From positions 1 to 36,495 of the forward strand of contig JAOPUT010000046.1 in NCBI GenBank assembly GCA_025963385.1: DNA of 36,495 bases. The letters are read 5' to 3'. This stretch comes from Mycobacterium sp. (GTDB lineage Bacteria; Actinomycetota; Actinomycetes; Mycobacteriales; Mycobacteriaceae). The number at the start of each line of letters is the position of its first letter. Position 1 is the stretch's first letter. A model generated the notes under the pieces. That model was not told the DNA's origin. It was given only the letters and a program-made list of their open reading frames with translations, and did not search any database. Positions 26,375 to 33,466 of this stretch are shown one piece after another. A program made the translations under genes and the position numbers.

Positions 26375-27283
26375 TCAACGGGTTCGGGCCGTCAGAATCT
26401 GGGCTGATAACGCCTCCTGACCGTGTCCGGCGGCGTGGGCCCGCTCCAAGTTCTCGACGGCTGCGCCAAGAAGGTGGACGCGTTCACCGTCCTGCACCAT
26501 GGCGTGCTTGATGGTGCGCAGCGCTACCAGATAAGTCTCGAGCGTTGCCTGATCGGTGGTGTGCGAGTCGGCCAGCACGTCATCGATGGCCACGTTGAGT
26601 TCCTGCGAGAGCAGTCCCAGCCAGTAGGGCAGTGTCCGTTTGATCTCGTGCAGATCGACACCGGCGGAGCGGGCATAGGACAGCCCCTCGACGAAGGCGC
26701 CGATGGACACCGTGTGGAAGGTCGCGGTCATGGCTGCGTCGATCACGTTCGCCGCCGATGGTTCCGTTCCGACGTATGTCGCGTCGCCGGCCAAGGCGGT
26801 CAGCAGGGGCTGATACAGGGTCCAGGCCGGGAGGCTGCCCGCGTAGTAGAACAGTGTGGACGGTTTGCCGATCTCGCCGGGGTACGCCGCGATGATCCCG
26901 TCCAGATAGCAACCGCCCCGCTCGGTGACCCATGAGTCGAGTGCGCGCGCTTCGCCTGCCGAACCCGTGACGAGGTTGACTATCGTCTTGCCGCGCAACG
27001 CATCTGCCGCGTCGTCGAGCACGTCGCGGGCGGCGGCGTAGTCCAACACCATCAGGATGACGACATCGGCGTCGCGGATGGCATCGGCGGCAGCATCGGG
27101 GGTCAGTGCACCGAGTTCGCGAAGCGGTTCGCACCGGCTTTGGGTGCGATTCCACACCGAAAGCGGGTAATGGTTGTCCAGCACGGCGCGGGCAACGGCG
27201 CTGCCCATCAAACCGGTCCCGATGACCGCGACGTGCGGAATCGGATCCGGCACGGAGCCGCTGGGCGTATCCGCAGTCGTCAT
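26375..27283 (-). CDS. imine reductase (IRED)-like NAD(P)-dependent oxidoreductase
   Basis: 302 residues. Rossmann start VAVIGTGLMGSAVARAVL (GTGLMG at 22-27), followed by LSVWNRTQSRCEPLRELGA, whose WNRT is typical of NADPH-binding imine reductases. LDGIIAAYPGEIG matches the IRED signature LDGAIMAYPxxIG. The C-terminal helical part (about 175-302) would form the intertwined dimer active site. It is related to beta-hydroxyacid dehydrogenases but lacks their DAPVSGG motif. Expected chemistry: reduction of a C=N bond, or the reverse oxidation of a secondary or cyclic amine. First gene of the operator-B unit, divergent from the TetR gene. Confidence 0.85.
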   Translation of the reverse strand: MTTADTPSGSVPDPIPHVAVIGTGLMGSAVARAVLDNHYPLSVWNRTQSRCEPLRELGALTPDAAADAIRDADVVILMVLDYAAARDVLDDAADALRGKTIVNLVTGSAGEARALDSWVTERGGCYLDGIIAAYPGEIGKPSTLFYYAGSLPAWTLYQPLLTALAGDATYVGTEPSAANVIDAAMTATFHTVSIGAFVEGLSYARSAGVDLHEIKRTLPYWLGLLSQELNVAIDDVLADSHTTDQATLETYLVALRTIKHAMVQDGERVHLLGAAVENLERAHAAGHGQEALSAQILTARTR

Positions 27284-27376
27284 GAGTCTCTTTCGTGTTC
27301 GTCAGCGCGGGCTGCGCGTGTGTTGTCGAGTACCCGCGGGAGTGTCGAGCAGTCTCGCGAGAAAAAGCTGTGAACG

Positions 27377-27401
27377 ATCAAGCGACTTGGTCATTTGATT
27401 G
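27377..27401. promoter_or_regulatory. operator candidate B of the shared regulon
   Basis: Contains GACT-TGGTCA-TT-TGATTG, aligned over 25 bases with copies A, D and E. All 12 positions invariant in the four copies are kept. It lies 94 bases upstream of the imine-reductase start on the minus strand and about 170 bases upstream of tetR, so it probably controls the minus-strand unit. Confidence 0.6.
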
Positions 27402-27482
27402 TGTTGGAGTAAGTGTTGCGCCGATATGGTGTGACGTCAAGCACGAAACGTAGTTTTTACACTCGAGCTCGGGTGGCCGACT

Positions 27483-27517
27483 GGCGTTTACATCGAAACG
27501 CCGGGTAGTGAGCACCC
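27483..27517. repeat. tandem inverted repeats in the divergent spacer
   Basis: GGCGTTT-ACATCG-AAACGCC (27483-27502) is a perfect 7-bp dyad, followed at once by GGGT-AGTGAGC-ACCC (27503-27517). They lie in the 285-base gap between the imine-reductase and tetR genes, between operator candidates B and C. TGACGTCA at 27432-27439 is another short palindrome. Possible functions are binding sites for a second regulator or leader hairpins of the tetR transcript. Confidence 0.4.
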
Positions 27518-27541
27518 AGTGGGCTCGGCGCGTCAGCTAAA

Positions 27542-27567
27542 CTGTTCTAGTCAGTTGACTCAGACAG
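27542..27567. promoter_or_regulatory. 26-bp dyad at the tetR start (operator candidate C)
   Basis: CTGT-N3-AGTCA-GT-TGACT-N3-ACAG is symmetric about 27554.5, with all nine paired arm positions matching. It ends one base before the first ATG of tetR. This is the size, symmetry and place expected for an autoregulatory TetR operator. The inner TGACT/AGTCA echoes the invariant GACT beside the core of copies A, B, D and E, although the rest differs. Confidence 0.6.
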
Positions 27568-27568
27568 A

Positions 27569-28210
27569 ATGGTAAAGCTCATGGCGCGAGTGCCGGCAGA
27601 ACGGCGACGGCAAGACTTCATCGATGCGGCGGTCCGCGTGATCGCCGAGCAGGGGATAGATCGAGCGACGACACGCAAGATCGCCGAGGCCGCTGGTGCG
27701 CCGCTGGCCACGCTGCACTACTGCTTCCACACCAAGGAGCAACTGTTCTTCGCGGTGTTCGAGCACATGTCCGCAGACATCATGAAGGGCCAATCCGAGG
27801 TCATCCAGGGGTACGGGGATCTGGCGATCATGGCCGCACGGATCGTGCGCACCACGATGGAGTGGTCCACGCATCATCCGAACTACACCCGCGTTCAGTT
27901 CGATCTACTGCTGTGGGGCCTGCGCCGCGAGGGCAAGGACGGTGAGGACTCCGACTGGGCATCCGAGGTCTACGGCCACTTCCTCAAGGCGTACATGCAG
28001 ATTCTCGCAGCCTCGGTGGGTCCGAACGACGACCCGGCCATGGTCGAACCGCTTGCGCGCGTGGTGCTGAGCATCATCGACGGTTTGTCCCTGCAATGGG
28101 TGAGCAACCCCGACAACGCGCGACTCCAGGGGGACGTCGATCTGGCCTGCGCCATGATCTCGACTTACGTCAGCGCCTCGCGTGGCGCTGTGAATTCGGT
28201 TCCCGCGTAG
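27569..28210 (+). CDS. TetR-family transcriptional regulator
   Basis: 213 residues from ATG 27569; a second in-frame ATG at 27581 (MARVPAERRRQ) gives 209 and begins closer to the conserved part. N-terminal helix-turn-helix: FIDAAVRVIAEQGIDRATTRKIAEAAG, then LATLHYCFHTKEQLF (about 17-60). The remaining 150 residues are the helical ligand and dimer domain, with no recognised subfamily. It sits centrally among five transcription units, four of which carry a common upstream element, and it has a dyad at its own start. It is therefore the likely cluster repressor. The inducer is probably a pathway amine or acyl-CoA, which is inference. Confidence 0.92.
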   Translation: MVKLMARVPAERRRQDFIDAAVRVIAEQGIDRATTRKIAEAAGAPLATLHYCFHTKEQLFFAVFEHMSADIMKGQSEVIQGYGDLAIMAARIVRTTMEWSTHHPNYTRVQFDLLLWGLRREGKDGEDSDWASEVYGHFLKAYMQILAASVGPNDDPAMVEPLARVVLSIIDGLSLQWVSNPDNARLQGDVDLACAMISTYVSASRGAVNSVPA

Positions 28211-28291
28211 GCGGATGCTGCGGCGAGCCAACTGCGCCATTTGCAGCGAGCGGGGTTGACAGAAGGCTCGGCGGGACCACATGATCTTTTC

Positions 28292-28316
28292 TGATCATCT
28301 GGTCAAGTCAAACGAT
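28292..28316. promoter_or_regulatory. operator candidate D of the shared regulon
   Basis: TGATCA-TC-TGGTCA-AGTC followed by AAACGAT is the reverse complement of the element at A; the two agree at 18 of 25 positions. It lies 56 bases upstream of the amine-dehydrogenase-like gene at 28372, in the 161-base gap after tetR, where a repressor would block the promoter. Confidence 0.65.
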
Positions 28317-28371
28317 CGCGTGATGGCGGTCCTGCCGCCACGGTCGTCCCTTCCGCATTGGAGCCACACTC

Positions 28372-29409
28372 ATGCGCCCAGTCAGAGCAGTCATCTACGG
28401 AGCAGGCACGATGGGCCTGCTCGCCACCCGATTGCTTACCGAAAAAGGCGTTCAAGTCGTGGGTGCGATCGCCCGCAGCGAGGCCAAGCGGGGGGTCGAC
28501 CTGGGGACGATGGCAGGTCTGGCCCCCTTCGGGGTGGCGGTCGACACCGACGCCGCCGGCGTTCTCGCCGCAGTGCGGCCCGATGTCGTCATGCTCGCGA
28601 CGGCCAGTTTCATGCCGGAGATCTACGACCAGGTGGCCTTGTGCATCGAGGCCGGAGCGAACGTCCTCACCATCTCCGAAGAGGCGCTCTACCCGTGGAA
28701 CACGTCTCCGGGCTTGGCATCACGACTCGACCGGCTCGCCAAGGATCGACGCGTGACGGTCACCGGCGGAGGGCATCAGGATTCGTTCTGGATCCATCAG
28801 GTGAGTGCCCTGATGGGTGCCTCGCACCGGATCGAGTCCGTCCATGGAGCGACCAGCTGGAACGCAGATGAGTATGGCGCCGACGTAGTCGCATCCAAAC
28901 ACGTCGGGGAGACGCTCGAGGAATTCCAACGAGCGACTCTTAGTGGCAATGCGCCTCCGACGTACGGTCGCAACGTGCTTGGAGCATTGGCGCAGGCGAG
29001 TTCCCTGACTCCGGTGAGCTGGGAAGCGACGGTGCGGCCCGTGATCGTCGACCACGACAGGCCTTCAAACGCATTGGGGCGCACCTTGACTGCGGGGACC
29101 GTCATCGGCTACGCCGACGTCGATACGATGCACACCGCCGAGGGCCCCGTCTTCACGTTCGAGATGGCGGGTTACGTCTTCGGCGAGGGCGAGTCCGACA
29201 AGAACGAGTGGACCATCCACGGTGAACCGGACCTCTACCTGAACAACGGTGTGGTGCCCAGCTATACGACGACGTGTACCCAATGGGTCAATCGACTGCC
29301 GGACGTCATCAACGCCAGGCCAGGGGTCGTCACGGTGGATGAGATGCCTGCTCTGGCCTACCGGGCTCTGCCGCTGCATCGCTATGTCCGTGACGGCCTG
29401 CTGTCCTAG
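28372..29409 (+). CDS. 2,4-diaminopentanoate dehydrogenase / native amine dehydrogenase-like enzyme
   Basis: 345 residues, ATG with GGAG eight bases upstream. DapB-like Rossmann start VRAVIYGAGTMGLLATRLL (GAGTMG at 10-15). NVLTISEEALYPW (about 97-109) corresponds to the N-V-x-x-x-x-E-E-x-x-Y-P-W/F block of 2,4-diaminopentanoate dehydrogenase and of native NAD(P)H amine dehydrogenases, which carries the catalytic Glu (E103 or E104 here). GGGHQDSFWIHQ and the later VSWEATVRPVIVD also fit. Expected reaction: reversible oxidative deamination of an amine to a ketone or aldehyde with NAD(P). It forms its own unit between operators D and E. Lysine-pathway DapB is excluded by length and motifs. Confidence 0.8.
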   Translation: MRPVRAVIYGAGTMGLLATRLLTEKGVQVVGAIARSEAKRGVDLGTMAGLAPFGVAVDTDAAGVLAAVRPDVVMLATASFMPEIYDQVALCIEAGANVLTISEEALYPWNTSPGLASRLDRLAKDRRVTVTGGGHQDSFWIHQVSALMGASHRIESVHGATSWNADEYGADVVASKHVGETLEEFQRATLSGNAPPTYGRNVLGALAQASSLTPVSWEATVRPVIVDHDRPSNALGRTLTAGTVIGYADVDTMHTAEGPVFTFEMAGYVFGEGESDKNEWTIHGEPDLYLNNGVVPSYTTTCTQWVNRLPDVINARPGVVTVDEMPALAYRALPLHRYVRDGLLS

Positions 29410-29500
29410 CCCGCCGACCGCCGGTGCGGGCGATCAAAACCCGTTCCATTTGAAATAAGTCCCCGCTAGCGATTGACATCGGGCGAACCGACCCTCATTC

Positions 29501-29525
29501 TGATCATATGATCCAGTCATACGGT
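29501..29525. promoter_or_regulatory. operator candidate E of the shared regulon
   Basis: TGATCA-TA-TGATCC-AGTC followed by ATACGGT matches copy D at 20 of 25 positions in the same orientation. It has the most symmetric core of the four (TGATCATATGATC). It lies 45-69 bases upstream of the ATG at 29570 that opens the six-gene unit running to the end of the window. Confidence 0.68.
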
Positions 29526-29569
29526 CAGATCGGCCTCGGCCGGACCGAAGCCCACTCCAGGAGATGACG

Positions 29570-30208
29570 ATGACGACCGAAGCAGACCTGACCGGCGTCA
29601 CCGTCGTGATCGAGGACGATGCGACACCATTCGTGCGCACGGTCGCCCGCGCCATCCGTTCGGCGTTGCGGCGGGGCGTACCGCTGACGGCGGACACGTC
29701 CGCTGACAGACGGGTGGTGGTGATATCGGCCAAGGACGATCCGCAGGCCGCGACCTGCGCTCTGGCCGACGGTCGTGTCGCGATCACCCATGGCGCTGCG
29801 GCGGATTCGGAAGCCACGGTGCTGGTCGACGTCTACGACCTGACGGTCGACGTGGACGCCTCCACTGGCGACGCAACAGTGATCAATGCCGTTGCCGGCC
29901 TGCTGAATTCCGCACCTTCGCAGGATTGGCAGAGCGTGGCGGCCGAGTTCTGGTCGCGCACCTCTGGATCTCCTGGGATGCCCAAGGAATTGGTCCTCGA
30001 GTGTGCCAGCAGTAACGAACGGCTGGTGCTGGGATCGGGTCTGCCCACCTACCGCCTGGTGGCCGACGGCGGTGATCTGTCCCGTCTGTGCTCTGGCGCG
30101 GTCGGTCTGCTCGAGGCACTGGGCGCCGGTGTCGTCGCCATCCAAGGAACACTTCCCCAGCTGTCGGTCATGTCCGGCGCCTTCAACAAGATGAGGTTCG
30201 ATGTCTGA
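29570..30208 (+). CDS. SCP2-like protein of unknown function
   Basis: 212 residues from the second ATG (29570), which has AGGAG at six bases; the ATG at 29564 directly abuts AGGAG and is less likely. No enzyme motif. The stretch TCALADGRVAITHGAAADSEATVLVDV (about 62-88) and the end LVADGGDLSRLCSGAVGLLEALGAG with VVAIQGTLPQLSVMSGAF have the alternating strand/helix pattern of sterol-carrier-protein-2-like domains, perhaps as two half repeats. Such domains bind lipids or acyl chains or serve as accessory domains. The stop overlaps the ligase gene by 8 bases, so the two are co-translated, and a partner or substrate-carrier role is possible. Recognition is weak. Confidence 0.55.
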   Translation: MTTEADLTGVTVVIEDDATPFVRTVARAIRSALRRGVPLTADTSADRRVVVISAKDDPQAATCALADGRVAITHGAAADSEATVLVDVYDLTVDVDASTGDATVINAVAGLLNSAPSQDWQSVAAEFWSRTSGSPGMPKELVLECASSNERLVLGSGLPTYRLVADGGDLSRLCSGAVGLLEALGAGVVAIQGTLPQLSVMSGAFNKMRFDV

Positions 30209-31556
30209 CTCAATCGCGGCCTGGTTGGCCGATCACGACATTCGTGAGGTCCGGATCGAGGGAACCAACCTCGAGGGCTCGTTCATTGGCAAGTTCGTCT
30301 CACCCGCCAAGTTTCTGTCCGGTCTCACCACGGGGTTCGCGTTCGCCGACGTGGCCTTCGGTCTGGACATGTCCAACAACCCGCAGTTCGGCTTCGCCAT
30401 GCCCGACTGGCGTGGGGACCTTCTCGACATCTACCTCCACGTCGACACCGACACGCTCATCGAGTGGTCGCCGCGACGTGCATCGGTGATCGGTGACTTC
30501 CGCAAGCCCGACGGCGAACCGATCTCGGCATGTCCGCGCGCAGCGCTGCGCCGGATGACCCAGGATCTCAGCGGCCTGGGTTACGAGGTGAAGTGCGCAG
30601 TGGAGATCGAGGCATCGTTGTTCGAGGAGTCGATCCACGAAGCTCGAAGCAAGGGATATCGCAATCTGACGCCTCTCGGGGGCAGCGCAGGTTCCTGCTA
30701 CCACCTGGCCAAGTCGGCGGACTGGAGCGAATACATGCGGGCGGTCATCGACCGGCTCGTCGAAGTGGGGATTCCCTGGGAGGCCTACAACGACGAGGCC
30801 GCAGCCGGACAGATCGAGTTCAACATCTCGCCGTCGGACCCGGTGTCCACGGCCGACCATTGGGCGCGGACTCGACAGATCATGCGCGAGACGGCCTTTG
30901 CGATGGGCAGAACCGTGACCTTCATGGCGAAGTACTCGAATGAGTACGGCCAGGCATCACACCTCAACGTCTCCCTCGAACGCGACGGCCACAACGCCTT
31001 CTACGCCGAAGACGGACCGTCGCCGGTCATGGACGAGTTCATCGGCGGCGTCATGGCCACGCTGATCCCCGCTACCTCGTTCGCACTACCGATGATCACC
31101 TCCTACCGGCGCCTCGTCGACCTAGACGGCCCGCCCACCACGGCGACGTGGGGCATCGCGAACAAGAGCGCGGCGGTGCGCGCGGTGGTCGGCCACCCCA
31201 AGCAGGCCCGCATCGAATACCGCACGCCTGGTTCGGATTCGAACGTCTACCTCGTTCTCGCCGTCATCCTCGCCGGTGGCATCGCCGGACTGAAGAACAA
31301 GATCGCAGCACCCGCGCCGTTCCAAGACATGGCCTGGTGTCTGCCCGAAGGTGTGCAACGGCTGCCCGACACGTTGAGCAAGGCGGTAGCGGCGCTGAAG
31401 GAGGACACCCTACTGGGCGACATTCTCGGACAGGACCTCATCGACTACTGGGTCGGCACCAGGGAGTGGGAGTGGCTGCAGTTCCACACCGGCGGCGGCG
31501 AACCCGACGTAGGCATCACCCAGTGGGAATCCAACCGCTACTTCGAGCTGCCATGA
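30201..31556 (+). CDS. glutamine synthetase-family gamma-glutamyl-amine ligase (PuuA/IpuC/GlnA4-like)
   Basis: 451 residues. Metal and ammonia-site motifs of the GS fold: CAVEIEASLFE (E135, E137), NDEAAAGQIEFNIS (E199, E206), ASHLNVSLE (H254) and the substrate Arg block ARIEYRTPGSDSNVYLVLA. The N-terminal beta-grasp domain is shortened, and the NRxxxIRIP block of true glutamine synthetases reads differently (NKSAAVRAVVGHPKQARIEYR). It therefore belongs to ligases that join glutamate to amines, such as putrescine, isopropylamine or ethanolamine, with ATP. The operon downstream has an alcohol dehydrogenase, a gamma-glutamyl hydrolase and an aldehyde dehydrogenase, the remaining steps of such a route. 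Confidence 0.87.
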   Translation: MSDSIAAWLADHDIREVRIEGTNLEGSFIGKFVSPAKFLSGLTTGFAFADVAFGLDMSNNPQFGFAMPDWRGDLLDIYLHVDTDTLIEWSPRRASVIGDFRKPDGEPISACPRAALRRMTQDLSGLGYEVKCAVEIEASLFEESIHEARSKGYRNLTPLGGSAGSCYHLAKSADWSEYMRAVIDRLVEVGIPWEAYNDEAAAGQIEFNISPSDPVSTADHWARTRQIMRETAFAMGRTVTFMAKYSNEYGQASHLNVSLERDGHNAFYAEDGPSPVMDEFIGGVMATLIPATSFALPMITSYRRLVDLDGPPTTATWGIANKSAAVRAVVGHPKQARIEYRTPGSDSNVYLVLAVILAGGIAGLKNKIAAPAPFQDMAWCLPEGVQRLPDTLSKAVAALKEDTLLGDILGQDLIDYWVGTREWEWLQFHTGGGEPDVGITQWESNRYFELP

Positions 31557-32662
31557 GCACCTCGATCCGTGCCGCAGTCCTCAACACGGCCCCCGGGCAG
31601 CTCGACCTCGAGACGCTCGAACTCGATCCGCCGGGCCCCGACGAGGTTCTCGTCCGAATCGTCAATGCCGGACTGTGTCATTCGGACCTGCACGAGATCG
31701 ATGGAACGTTCGAGACCGAGCCGCCCATCCTGCTCGGTCACGAAGCGGCCGGAATCGTGGAGTCGGTCGGCGAGAACGTGCGCGACATCAAGGTCGGCGA
31801 TCACGTCGTGAGCTGCCTGTCGGTGTTCTGTGGACAGTGCCGCTACTGCATCAGCGGACGTCTGTCGCTGTGCGTTCATCGCAACGAGCTGTCGCACTCT
31901 CGGCCACGGCCCCGCCTGCTCAACGCTGCCGGCGTCGCCGTGCGTCCCACGGCGGGCATCGGCGCGTTCGCGGAGGCAATGACGCTGCACCGCAATGCCG
32001 TTGCCGTCATCGGTGACGACGTTCCGTTCGCCACCGCCAGCATCCTCGGATGCGCCGTCACGACCGGACTGGGCGCGGTGTTCCGCTCCGCTCGGGTTCA
32101 GGCAGGTTCGACGGTGGCCGTCATCGGCACCGGCGGAGTCGGCATGATGGCCATCCAGGGCGCTCGGATCGCGGGCGCCAGCAGGATCATCGCCATCGAC
32201 GTGGTGCCGTCCAAGCTCGAGGCCGCTCGCCGATTCGGAGCCACCGACGTCGTCGACGCTCGGGACGGAGATCCCGTGGCGGCGGTCCAGGCCCTGACCG
32301 GTGGGGGCGTGGACTACAGCTTCGAGGCCGTCGGTAGGGCAGCGACTGCGGGACAGGCGTTCTCCATGCTTGCCTCAGCCGGCGTGGCCACGGTGATCGG
32401 CATGATCCCGGATTCCACGCCGATCGAGATCCGAGGATCTGAACTATTCCTGCAGGAGAAGACGCTTCAGGGGTCCTTCATGGGGTCCAACCAGTTCAAG
32501 GTCGACATCCCGCGCTACGTCGACCTCTATCGGCAGGGCAGATTGATGCTGGACGAAATGATTAGCGAGCAGCTCGATTTGGCAGACATCAACAAGGGCT
32601 TCGAGATCCTCAAGGCCGGCGCTGCCGCGCGCGTGGTGGTCGGCATGGGGGCCCGGCGATGA
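31553..32662 (+). CDS. zinc-dependent alcohol dehydrogenase (MDR, class III-like)
   Basis: 369 residues from ATG 31553, overlapping the ligase TGA. Catalytic zinc: GLCHSDLH (C42), GHEAAG (H63, E64) and ILGCAVTTG (C167). Structural zinc: CGQCRYCISGRLSLC (C93, C96, C99, C107). Coenzyme site VIGTGGVGMMA (192-197), with IIAIDVVPSKLEAAR suggesting NAD by the Asp at the strand end. It is most like the mycobacterial AdhD / class III group. In this operon it would oxidise the hydroxyl of a gamma-glutamylated amino alcohol to the aldehyde. Polyamine routes would instead need an oxidase or aminotransferase here, and neither is present. Confidence 0.92.
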   Translation: MSTSIRAAVLNTAPGQLDLETLELDPPGPDEVLVRIVNAGLCHSDLHEIDGTFETEPPILLGHEAAGIVESVGENVRDIKVGDHVVSCLSVFCGQCRYCISGRLSLCVHRNELSHSRPRPRLLNAAGVAVRPTAGIGAFAEAMTLHRNAVAVIGDDVPFATASILGCAVTTGLGAVFRSARVQAGSTVAVIGTGGVGMMAIQGARIAGASRIIAIDVVPSKLEAARRFGATDVVDARDGDPVAAVQALTGGGVDYSFEAVGRAATAGQAFSMLASAGVATVIGMIPDSTPIEIRGSELFLQEKTLQGSFMGSNQFKVDIPRYVDLYRQGRLMLDEMISEQLDLADINKGFEILKAGAAARVVVGMGARR

Positions 32663-33423
32663 GGCCACTAGTCGGAATCACGGGGCGCCGTCTTCAATCG
32701 TCGGTCATCACGCACATGGATGCCCGCTACGCGGATCGCGACATCGACTTCTTCTTCACCGACTATGCCAGCAAAGTGGCTGAGGCAGGCGGGATTCCGG
32801 TCTTGCTGCCGTATGAGGCCGGCTGCGCTGACACCGTCGAGCGCATCGATGCCCTCGTCATCACCGGCGGCCAGGACGTGCATCCCGCGCTGTGGGGCGG
32901 ATCGGTCGAGGACGCGAGCGTTCCCGTGGGCTCGTCACGCACCAGTGGCTTCGCCCTCGACCCGGATCGTGACCTGTACGAGTCCACGCTTCTGCGGGCC
33001 GCGATCGATCGGGACGTTCCGGTGCTCGGCATTTGTCGCGGGCATCAATTGCTCAACGTGACCCGCGGCGGCACCTTGATCGCGGACCTCCCCCCGACCT
33101 CCGTCGAGCACTACCCCAACGATGCCGCCCCCACCGACGGTCGGGTCGAGCACACCGTGACCTTCGTCCCCGGGAGCCTCGCGCATTCCCTCTACGGACC
33201 GACGCGGGTGGTCAACTCGTGGCACCACCAGGCCGTCGATCGCTGCGGTGAAGGAATGGTGGTCTCCGGATCCGCATCCGATGGCGTCATCGAGGCGATC
33301 GAGTTGCCCGGGCGCCCCGTGCTGGGGGTGCAGTGGCATCCGGAGTGGCAAGTCACCCCGGACCCGGCATTCGGCTGGCTGGTGACGACCGCCCGGGAGC
33401 GCAAGTCCTTGGCATCGGCATAA
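32659..33423 (+). CDS. gamma-glutamyl amide hydrolase, class I GATase (PuuD-like, peptidase C26)
   Basis: 254 residues from ATG 32659, overlapping the dehydrogenase TGA. Nucleophile elbow PVLGICRGHQLLNV (C126) and GVQWHPEW (H227, E229) form the class I glutamine-amidotransferase triad. ALVITGGQDVHPALWG at about 65-80 is the PuuD-type substrate region. It should release glutamate from a gamma-glutamylated acid, completing the cycle started by the GS-like ligase. It lacks any fused synthase domain, as expected for stand-alone hydrolases. The 43 bases after its stop hold only the next gene's leader. Confidence 0.9.
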   Translation: MRPLVGITGRRLQSSVITHMDARYADRDIDFFFTDYASKVAEAGGIPVLLPYEAGCADTVERIDALVITGGQDVHPALWGGSVEDASVPVGSSRTSGFALDPDRDLYESTLLRAAIDRDVPVLGICRGHQLLNVTRGGTLIADLPPTSVEHYPNDAAPTDGRVEHTVTFVPGSLAHSLYGPTRVVNSWHHQAVDRCGEGMVVSGSASDGVIEAIELPGRPVLGVQWHPEWQVTPDPAFGWLVTTARERKSLASA

Positions 33424-33466
33424 CGACACCCAAACGCCCACCGTGACGCAATGATTGGACGATGAG

